From positions 1 through 39,804 of the forward strand of contig CACZUD010000008.1 in assembly GCA_902784345.1 (NCBI GenBank): a stretch of DNA of 39,804 nucleotides, in the 5' to 3' direction. The stretch comes from an uncultured Pseudomonadota bacterium (GTDB lineage: Bacteria > Pseudomonadota > Alphaproteobacteria > Rs-D84). The notes under the pieces are model-generated. The model did not search any database and was not told the origin of the DNA. It worked only from the letters and a program-made list of their open reading frames with translations. The translations under genes were made by a program, and so were the position numbers. Each line of letters begins with the position of its first letter. Position 1 is the first letter of the stretch. Below, piece after piece: positions 23,186-29,145 of this stretch.

Positions 23186-23270
23186 GGCTCTGTGGTGGAA
23201 CTGGTAGACGCGCTTGACTCAAAATCAAGTTCCGAAAGGAGTGTCGGTTCGATTCCGACCAGAGCCACCA
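23186..23270 (+). tRNA. tRNA-Leu (anticodon CAA)
   Basis: A class II tRNA. Acceptor GGCTCTG pairs with CAGAGCC, the anticodon stem is CTTGA/TCAAG with anticodon CAA, there is a long variable arm, and CCA is encoded at 23268-23270. No duplicated 3' fragment was seen downstream. Confidence 0.96.
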
Positions 23271-23278
23271 GAATAAAA

Positions 23279-23305
23279 AAATCGTCCCTTGCGGACGATT
23301 TTTTA
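23279..23305 (+). terminator. Terminator after tRNA-Leu(CAA)
   Basis: Hairpin atcgtcc-cttgc-ggacgat with T-run. The same stem sequence is used in the terminator at 25171-25189. Confidence 0.88.
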
Positions 23306-23409
23306 TTTCTGCGTGTGCTATCTGTGCAATTCGCGACCCGATTTGATACAAATTGAACAAGAGATTAACGAAGTAAAAGATAGCTTAGATTTAATAAACT
23401 GATAAAAAT

Positions 23410-24207
23410 TTAATGATATTCAGCATCTATTTTTTTCATTTCTGAAATATAAGATGATAAAATTTTCTGCTCTTCTTTTAACATGTCATATAACATGAAA
23501 TAAGGCATAATACCATTTGCTTTTAGTTCGTTCTTTTTATATTCGTCATACTTTTCATAAATATCATCCCCTTTTAACATATTGACAAATGTTTCTGAAA
23601 AAGTCTTTATGTTCACATTGTCTAAAATAACAGCTCTTGCATAGAATTTTGTAGACACATGAATAAAATCTTGGATTATTTTGGATAAATCAGGATAAAA
23701 CTCAAAATTAATCGTGTTAAGCATATTAATAAAAGCTTGTTTTACTTCTTGTTCATATTGAAAAAAATATTCAATTGATGTTTGTCGAAAAGATTCAGTG
23801 ACTAACAATGTTGGTGTATATAAATACTGCAAATCCTGTAAAGAAAACGGTGTTTCCAATTTTATTTCACCTTGAAATTTTTTCTCCATAGGGGTTGTTA
23901 TACTATGCAAATGGTACATATATTGTTTTATATAGAAAAAAGCAAGATTATGCATTCTCGCTATTTTTTCAGATTCTTCTCGTTTTGCTTTGATTTTATC
24001 ATACCTGTTAAACAATTTATCCACAAAAACTATCGTAAAAGTTATTCCTAAAAGTTCCGTTGCAATATTACAAATAAAATCAGACCAAGGAAAAGGTTCT
24101 ATTTTACGAAAATGAAAAAAAACAAGTATAAATATTATAAAAATTGATACTATTGCACTCCACCAAGTTGCACCTATCTTGTTGAAAAGCTGTTTTATCA
24201 ATCTCAA
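23410..24207 (-). CDS. Membrane-anchored ORFan protein
   Basis: I do not recognise this 265-residue protein. Two hydrophobic spans near the N-terminus (about residues 15-33 and 43-62) are followed by a charged helix (FNRYDKIKAKREESEKIARM) and a long cytoplasmic domain rich in Phe, Tyr and Glu. It lies 25 nt downstream of a small secreted protein and belongs to the same minus-strand group. Upstream of its stop, 23308-23400 has no gene; the last 25 codons before 23402 on the plus strand look vaguely like a protein tail but have no start. Confidence 0.75.
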   Translation of the reverse strand: MRLIKQLFNKIGATWWSAIVSIFIIFILVFFHFRKIEPFPWSDFICNIATELLGITFTIVFVDKLFNRYDKIKAKREESEKIARMHNLAFFYIKQYMYHLHSITTPMEKKFQGEIKLETPFSLQDLQYLYTPTLLVTESFRQTSIEYFFQYEQEVKQAFINMLNTINFEFYPDLSKIIQDFIHVSTKFYARAVILDNVNIKTFSETFVNMLKGDDIYEKYDEYKKNELKANGIMPYFMLYDMLKEEQKILSSYISEMKKIDAEYH

Positions 24208-24232
24208 TTATTCAACCCTTTTGCAAAGTGTT

Positions 24233-24643
24233 TTACATAAAAAATTTATAAGATAAAGATTCTATTAAGCGGATATTGTTTCCCATACAACGATAAATAA
24301 GGGTTTTTGTGTCGCCAGGTCTTCTTGATGCAATATTTGTGTCTAAATATTCTTTAATATCATCTTTTAAAAAATCTGTAGTGTCAGTTGACGAAACAAT
24401 GTTATTTATGCTTAATGATGTATATTCCGGTATAAGAAATGCATTAACTAGATAATCTTCGGTTGTAGCACGAATAATTTCACCTATATCACTTGTAACA
24501 CCTGCTTCGACTTTACGTTTAAATGCCAATTGCGTATCTGTCTGCTTTGACATAATGTCATTATATTCTCGAATAACGTCTTTGCTGGCGATACATGGGT
24601 ACGCATAAAACAATAACAATAAAGACAAAATAAGTTTATTCAT
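24233..24643 (-). CDS. Small secreted ORFan protein
   Basis: The start at 24643 is supported by aaggtg 6 nt upstream; a longer frame to 24697 overlaps the neighbouring gene. The 136-residue product has a clear Sec signal peptide (MNKLILSLLLLFYAYPCIAS, cleavage after about residue 20) and a mature domain with one Cys near 117. No family recognised. It is the second of three co-oriented genes. Confidence 0.75.
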   Translation of the reverse strand: MNKLILSLLLLFYAYPCIASKDVIREYNDIMSKQTDTQLAFKRKVEAGVTSDIGEIIRATTEDYLVNAFLIPEYTSLSINNIVSSTDTTDFLKDDIKEYLDTNIASRRPGDTKTLIYRCMGNNIRLIESLSYKFFM

Positions 24644-24653
24644 AATGTACACC

Positions 24654-24989
24654 TTATTTTTTGGTTTTATTTTTTTTGGTTGGTACATTTTCACCATGTT
24701 TCACCAACTCAATAACACCAAGTATCACCGATATTATGTACAAAACTATACCAAATGGTAAAAAAGACATAACATCTAGGACGATAATTAACGCTTTGTA
24801 TTTTGTGTCGCTGTATAATGCTAATAATATTGGAATAGCTATCATAATCATTGAAAAAAGCAGGCAAATTATTAATGCAAATAATGTACCAGTTCCAGAA
24901 AGATTAAGTTTATAAGTTAAAGCACCACTTGTATATAAAGCCATAAATAGTGTAAGTGGAATCGGGTATAATAAAGCCTTTTTAAACAT
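24654..24989 (-). CDS. Small multi-span membrane ORFan protein
   Basis: The ATG at 24989 has aagggg 7 nt upstream; a TTG two codons earlier is less likely. The 111-residue protein has three to four hydrophobic segments (about residues 6-22, 31-58, 67-90) and a basic tail. No family recognised. It starts the three-gene group, and the next gene begins 10 nt after its stop. Confidence 0.75.
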   Translation of the reverse strand: MFKKALLYPIPLTLFMALYTSGALTYKLNLSGTGTLFALIICLLFSMIMIAIPILLALYSDTKYKALIIVLDVMSFLPFGIVLYIISVILGVIELVKHGENVPTKKNKTKK

Positions 24990-25026
24990 GAACAAACCCC
25001 TTATATTCAGTTAACGACTTAAAAAT

Positions 25027-25055
25027 ATTGTAGTATAAAAAGCAAACGCTTTCAA
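25027..25055 (-). promoter_or_regulatory. Promoter of the three-gene ORFan group
   Basis: Minus strand: TTGAAA (25050-25055), 17 bp, TACAAT (25027-25032). Confidence 0.7.
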
Positions 25056-25167
25056 TTATAAAAGTTCAAATATGCCGAAAACTTGCCTTTTTTTCAAAGA
25101 CCAACTTTCGAATTCGCTAGAAACATTAGAAAACCAAACAAAAACCGCTCTGGAATCTGTGCAACAA

Positions 25168-25195
25168 AAAATCGTCCTAAAGGGACGATTTTTTA
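25168..25195 (-). terminator. Terminator of the nrd operon
   Basis: The hairpin atcgtcc/ggacgat (25171-25189) overlaps the end of nrdG and is followed by U on the minus strand. Confidence 0.85.
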
Positions 25196-25897
25196 ATTAT
25201 TTCTCCACACAACGCTTTCAAATAAACTTTCTATTTTTTGTTTTAATTCATCATCATTAAAAAACTGTTCGCGTTGTGCAGGGGTTGTTTGACGTGCCTC
25301 TTCTTCATGATAAGGCGTATATTTTTGCACTGCGAAATTCTTAACACCCAAATCAGATGCAATTTTCGCAATTTCCAACAAATCTTCTTTGCTAACAAAG
25401 CGCGGGTCGCATGTTGTACGCACTTCCAATCCATGTCCGGTAGAAACCCAAAATTTCAATGATTCAATCATACGGTCATACGCAATATCTATTTTTGTTA
25501 AATCTTTGTAGTGTTCTTTTGTCGCTTTGAAATCAAGACCAACCCAATCAACAATATCGACAACTTTCTTTAATAAATCCGGATAAAAACCGTTAGTGTG
25601 CAAACCAATTGAAAAACCAAGTTCACGAACACGTTTCATATAATCAATCGTTGCGTCTGCCTGCATCAGCGCTTCGCCACCGGAAAAGACGATACCTTCC
25701 AGCTTGCCTTTGCGCGCGGCAATCCAATTAAATACTTTTTCGGGGTCGTATTCGCCCTGCTCTACCGCTATCAGATGCGAATTTGAACAATATTCGCAAT
25801 TCAGTGGACAGCCTTTTAAAAATAATACAGCGGCCAATTTCCCAGGATAATCTATCGTTGTAAAGGAAACCAGGCCGCCGATTTGTAATTCTTTCAT
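25193..25897 (-). CDS. nrdG: Anaerobic RNR activating protein NrdG
   Basis: A 234-residue radical-SAM enzyme that uses a 4Fe-4S cluster and S-adenosylmethionine to make the glycyl radical on NrdD. The cluster motif is CPLNCEYC (Cx3Cx2C, near residues 30-37), followed by FSGGEALMQ and the DWVGLDFKA segment. It is longer than the E. coli type and closer to the form common in Firmicutes and some alphaproteobacteria. It is the last gene of the nrd operon, after the small glycyl-radical gene. Confidence 0.92.
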   Translation of the reverse strand: MKELQIGGLVSFTTIDYPGKLAAVLFLKGCPLNCEYCSNSHLIAVEQGEYDPEKVFNWIAARKGKLEGIVFSGGEALMQADATIDYMKRVRELGFSIGLHTNGFYPDLLKKVVDIVDWVGLDFKATKEHYKDLTKIDIAYDRMIESLKFWVSTGHGLEVRTTCDPRFVSKEDLLEIAKIASDLGVKNFAVQKYTPYHEEEARQTTPAQREQFFNDDELKQKIESLFESVVWRNN

Positions 25898-25913
25898 AAA
25901 TCATAAACCCTGA

Positions 25914-26099
25914 TTATGCAGCCATCTTTAACAATTCAGCATGACGTGCACCCGCGGTCAAAGAATTTGCTTCTGTAAAGGTTTTTCTTTCACAGAATTC
26001 AGCATATTTACCAATGTTAAAGTTTTTCACTGGTCTGATATAACCCATGGAACGTGAAAAAGTTTCGCATTTTGTTCTTTGTTGTGTTTGTGGGTTCAT
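25914..26099 (-). CDS. Detached glycyl-radical domain of NrdD
   Basis: This 61-residue protein starts at 26099 behind a very strong aaaggagg Shine-Dalgarno. Its core KCETFSRSMGYIRPVKNFN aligns with the C-terminal glycyl-radical segment of class III reductases, where a V/C/T-G-Y motif follows Arg; here the radical Gly would be in RSMGYIRPV. The large NrdD just upstream ends before this segment, so the two proteins together make one enzyme. Small proteins of this type are annotated as NrdD-like in some proteobacteria. The 59-nt gap and separate Shine-Dalgarno argue against a simple frameshift. Confidence 0.8.
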   Translation of the reverse strand: MNPQTQQRTKCETFSRSMGYIRPVKNFNIGKYAEFCERKTFTEANSLTAGARHAELLKMAA

Positions 26100-26158
26100 G
26101 GTTTCCTCCTTTCCTTTTTTGTTTTTTCTTGTTCCCCATAGCATTTGCGACGGGGAAT

Positions 26159-28213
26159 TTATTCGTGATCGCCACATTTACATTGACAATCGTTATTGTT
26201 TGCCGCGATTTCTGCATCACATTTTGGACAGAAATCGTGCCGTCCTGGCAAATAGCCGTGTTTCGGACAAATTGAAAATGTAGGTGTCAATGTCATATAT
26301 GGCACTTTGTAATTTTCAAAAATTGTACGAACAATTTTTTCAGCCGCTTCGCCAGATGAAACTGGTTCGCCCATATAAAGGTGCAACATTGTGCCGCCTG
26401 TATATTTGCGTTGCAATTCTTCTTGGTGTTCAAGGGCGACAAATGGGTCGTCTGTGAAATACACTGGTAATTGAGTTGAATTTGTATAATAAGGCGCATC
26501 TTCTGTTCCCGCAGTTAAAATATCAGGGAAATTCTTTTTATCTGTTTTTGCGAAACGATACGCACAACCTTCTGCTGGGGTTGCCTCTAAATTATACAGA
26601 TTGCCTGTTGTTTCTTGGTAATCAGCCAGGTTAGTTCTGATGAAATCCATCACTTCCAAAACCAAGTTTTTACCGAATACTGTTGCGATGTTGTCTGTGC
26701 CGTTTGTGAAATTCATAACCATTTCATTTGCACCGTTAACACCGATTGTTGAAAAGTGATGATTCCAATTACCCAGATAGCGTTTTGTAAATGGATAGAG
26801 GCCTCTTTCCATATTCTTAGAAATAATTTTACGTTTGATTTCCAAAGAATCACGCGCCAGATCCAATAATCTTTTCAATTCACGCAACAATCCTTCGCGA
26901 TCGCCCTTGTGAGTGTATCCAAGACGCGCCAAGTTAATTGTTACAACACCGATAGAACCTGTTTTTTCAGCAGAACCAAACAATCCACCACCACGCTTTA
27001 ACAATTCACGCACATCAAGACGCAATCTGCAGCACATAGAACGCACATCTGTTGGGTTCAAATCGCTGTTCAAGAAATTCTGGAAATTAGGTATTCCATA
27101 TTTCGCAGCCAAATCAAACAAAGGTTTTACATTTGGATGTTCCCATGGAAAATCGTCTGTGATGTTGTATGTTGGAATTGGGAAAGTAAACGGACGTCCC
27201 ATTGCATCGCCTTCGGTCATGACTTCGATAAACGCTTTGTTAATCATGTCCATTTCGGCCTGTAAATCACCGTATGTGAAATCAACCATCTTTTTACCAA
27301 CAAACGGACGTTGTTCGCGCAAATCCTTTGGACAAGTCCAATCGAAAGTAAAGTTAATAAATGGTGTCTGTGTTCCCCAACGACAAGGTACAGAACAATT
27401 AAATACCAATGTCTGCATTGCATTCTTTACATCTGCATAAGACAATTTATCTATGCGAACATAAGGCGCCAAATATGTATCAACCGACGAGAACGCCTGG
27501 GCCCCTGCAAATTCGTTTTGCAAAGTTCCCAAGAAATTCACCATATGTGAAATCGCAGTTGCCATGTGTTTTGCAGGTTCGCACTGTAAATAGCCCGGAA
27601 CCCCATTGAATCCTTCGTACAACAATTCACGCAAAGACCAGCCTGCACAATAACCGGTCAACCAACCCAAATCATGAATATGGAAAGCCGCAGTTTTATG
27701 TGCTTCTGCAATTTCTTTTGGATATATGCTTAACCAATATTCAGCGGTCATACGTTCAGAAGAACGCAAAATCAAACCACCAATGGAATAACCAATATTC
27801 GCATTTTCTTTAACGCGCCAATCTGCTTCGGAAACATAGCCATCGATAACTTCTACTGCATCAACCAACGAATCACGAATTTCAGCACGTTTTTGACGAT
27901 ATATTATATAAGATTCTGCTGTTTTATAAGCGTGCGAATCCATCAAAGTTTGAACAACTGTATCTTGAATATCTTCGACATTTGGTGTTTGGCCGGCATA
28001 TTTTTTATCCAATCTTTTCAAAACATCTTGTGTAATCTTGACAATATCAGCATCCGAAACTTCGCGGGTAACCGCCACCGCAGATTTAATTGCTTCAAAA
28101 ATCTTTTTTGCATCAAAAGGCACTGTTTCACCAGAACGTTTCTTTATCGAATCCAATTCGCAAGTCAACGTTGATACAACTTGAATTTTTGTTTCGTTTT
28201 TATCCCCGGCCAT
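26159..28213 (-). CDS. nrdD: Anaerobic ribonucleoside-triphosphate reductase, large part
   Basis: A 684-residue class III ribonucleotide reductase that makes dNTPs without oxygen. Residues about 20-115 form an ATP-cone allosteric domain (VPFDAKKIFEAI). The catalytic barrel follows, with NCSVPCRWGTQTPF around residues 260-272. The C-terminus holds a zinc site (CPKHGYL, then CPKCD, plus CQCKCG) but ends at GDHE without the glycyl-radical motif, which is supplied by the small gene at 25914-26099. The Shine-Dalgarno is aagggg. Two NrdR boxes overlap its promoter region. Confidence 0.93.
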   Translation of the reverse strand: MAGDKNETKIQVVSTLTCELDSIKKRSGETVPFDAKKIFEAIKSAVAVTREVSDADIVKITQDVLKRLDKKYAGQTPNVEDIQDTVVQTLMDSHAYKTAESYIIYRQKRAEIRDSLVDAVEVIDGYVSEADWRVKENANIGYSIGGLILRSSERMTAEYWLSIYPKEIAEAHKTAAFHIHDLGWLTGYCAGWSLRELLYEGFNGVPGYLQCEPAKHMATAISHMVNFLGTLQNEFAGAQAFSSVDTYLAPYVRIDKLSYADVKNAMQTLVFNCSVPCRWGTQTPFINFTFDWTCPKDLREQRPFVGKKMVDFTYGDLQAEMDMINKAFIEVMTEGDAMGRPFTFPIPTYNITDDFPWEHPNVKPLFDLAAKYGIPNFQNFLNSDLNPTDVRSMCCRLRLDVRELLKRGGGLFGSAEKTGSIGVVTINLARLGYTHKGDREGLLRELKRLLDLARDSLEIKRKIISKNMERGLYPFTKRYLGNWNHHFSTIGVNGANEMVMNFTNGTDNIATVFGKNLVLEVMDFIRTNLADYQETTGNLYNLEATPAEGCAYRFAKTDKKNFPDILTAGTEDAPYYTNSTQLPVYFTDDPFVALEHQEELQRKYTGGTMLHLYMGEPVSSGEAAEKIVRTIFENYKVPYMTLTPTFSICPKHGYLPGRHDFCPKCDAEIAANNNDCQCKCGDHE

Positions 28214-28237
28214 TTTTTACCCCTTATCTTGACAAAA

Positions 28238-28286
28238 ATACTATATATAGTGTCTTTTTCGTTCCTTAAGACACAATATACAGTAT
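28238..28286 (-). promoter_or_regulatory. Tandem NrdR boxes upstream of nrdD
   Basis: Two near-palindromic 16-mers, at 28238-28253 (atactatatatagtgt) and 28271-28286 (acacaatatacagtat), match the NrdR consensus ACACWATATATWGTGT at about 15 and 14 of 16 positions. They are 33 bp apart, close to three helical turns, as in known NrdR operators. NrdR represses RNR genes when nucleotides are plentiful. nrdR itself is not in the window. Confidence 0.85.
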
Positions 28287-28313
28287 TTAAGTTGAATTCT
28301 CATTATAAAAAAT

Positions 28314-28433
28314 TTAACTTTTTTTTATTTTTCTGCTTGCTTTTTTGTGTTGCCCATCAACCGCGGCTTTGAAGCTTTTTTTATCAGACCGATTCGGGGC
28401 ATTTTTATATACTAAATACCGTTTTGTGTCCAT
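28314..28433 (-). CDS. Possible small basic protein (39 aa) upstream of nrdD
   Basis: A 39-codon frame starting at 28433, with ggtga just upstream, encodes a very basic peptide (MDTKRYLVYKNAPNRSDKKS, ending RKIKKS). The stretch is more GC-rich and codon-like than the surrounding intergenic DNA. No family recognised. It could be a leader-encoded small protein of the nrd region or a chance frame. Confidence 0.4.
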   Translation of the reverse strand: MDTKRYLVYKNAPNRSDKKSFKAAVDGQHKKASRKIKKS

Positions 28434-28637
28434 TTTCACCAAAAAATTTATAAAAAAACGATTCGAAAACATAAAAAAATCAAAATATAGATAAAATTTT
28501 GCCGATTCGAATCAAGATATTGATTTTTATATTATATCATGTTGATAAAAGGCACTTTTATCGAATCGATATGAAAAATATTATAAAAAAAAGAAAATGG
28601 GATGATGGGACGACCCAAACAAAAAAGAATAGATTCG
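28390..28637. promoter_or_regulatory. Cluster of five GATTCG motifs
   Basis: The hexamer GATTCG (either strand) occurs at 28391, 28460, 28504, 28562 and 28632, often as CGATTCGaa. The copy at 28502-28515 reads TTGATTCGAATCGG on the minus strand, near an FNR-type TTGAT-N4-ATCAA site. About 0.1 copies would be expected by chance in 250 bp. Possible operator array for the anaerobic nrd operon. Confidence 0.4.
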
Positions 28638-28690
28638 TTGCGAAAGCCACCATCCCATTGATATTCTCTCTCTTCTCTGCTTTCGCATAA
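28584..28690 (-). ncRNA. Candidate structured small RNA with interleaved stems
   Basis: Minus strand, after a promoter at 28695-28722: stem 1 gcgaaagc (28686-28679) pairs with gctttcgc (28647-28640), and stem 2 aatgggatg (28659-28651) pairs with catcccatt (28604-28596). The arms alternate (1, 2, 1', 2'), so they form either a pseudoknot or two competing folds. Stem 2 is followed by a long U-rich run (28595-28584), as in a terminator. The predicted RNA is about 105 nt. I do not recognise a known family. Confidence 0.5.
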
Positions 28691-28694
28691 TGTA

Positions 28695-28722
28695 ATTTTA
28701 TCATAAAAAATTATTTTTGCAA
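28695..28722 (-). promoter_or_regulatory. Promoter of the candidate small RNA
   Basis: Minus strand: TTGCAA (28717-28722), 16 bp, TAAAAT (28695-28700). It is downstream of the DUF378 gene terminator, so it starts a new transcript. Confidence 0.55.
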
Positions 28723-28728
28723 AAAAAA

Positions 28729-28750
28729 AGAATGCCGCGTGGGCATTCTT
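28729..28750 (-). terminator. Terminator of the DUF378 gene
   Basis: Hairpin aagaatgcc/ggcattctt followed by a long U-run on the minus strand. Confidence 0.88.
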
Positions 28751-28776
28751 GTCCAAGAAACAAGGTCAAAAAATTT

Positions 28777-29007
28777 TTAATTACGATGTCTGTTTTCGTA
28801 TTCGCACGTTGGTTTGTCGCCAAAAACCCATATAAACAGCCATATCAACGCCGCTAAACCGATAATCGCATAAACAAAACGTGACAATATTGTCATTGGG
28901 CCAAAAAGCCAAGCCACTAAATCGAATTTGAAAAATCCGACCAGCCCCCAGTTCAAAGCCCCGATCAAAGACAAAGGTTTTAAAACATAATGTGTAAATG
29001 CACCCAT
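28777..29007 (-). CDS. DUF378 family membrane protein
   Basis: A 76-residue membrane protein with the DUF378 signature: LKPLSLIGALNWGLVGFF, then FDLVAWLFG, then SRFVYAIIGLAALIWL. Two membrane spans are expected, at about residues 8-27 and 42-62. Function unknown. Start supported by aggaga upstream; an extended -10 (GCGA-TATAAT, near 29053) may drive it. Confidence 0.88.
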   Translation of the reverse strand: MGAFTHYVLKPLSLIGALNWGLVGFFKFDLVAWLFGPMTILSRFVYAIIGLAALIWLFIWVFGDKPTCEYENRHRN

Positions 29008-29099
29008 TTTTTTCTCCTGTGGTTAAAGTGTTAGTCATTTAAGACAAAACGATTATATCGCAATCAAACATATAATTCCGCAGGAACGGTTTCACACAA

Positions 29100-29133
29100 A
29101 AAAACACCCCACTGTCGCAGGGCGTTTTTTGTG
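29100..29133 (-). terminator. Terminator of ppdK
   Basis: Hairpin aacgccctgcg/cagtggggtgtt with mismatches, followed by U on the minus strand just after the ppdK stop. Confidence 0.75.
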
Positions 29134-29145
29134 TTTACGCAAAAT

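Noticed and set aside
25072-25260. 62-codon plus-strand frame upstream of nrdG
   Set aside because: It runs through the nrdG terminator hairpin and into nrdG antisense, with no Shine-Dalgarno; the first 32 codons could be a gene remnant but nothing supports it.
28590-28670. Trp-attenuator-like leader peptide (MGWWLSQR) within the candidate RNA
   Set aside because: Two adjacent Trp codons and downstream stems are suggestive, but the frame has no early stop and no trp gene follows.
28532-28756. 74-codon minus-strand frame across the candidate RNA
   Set aside because: It begins inside the DUF378 terminator, is Phe/Ile-rich as expected from AT-rich DNA, and crosses the promoter and stems of the candidate RNA.
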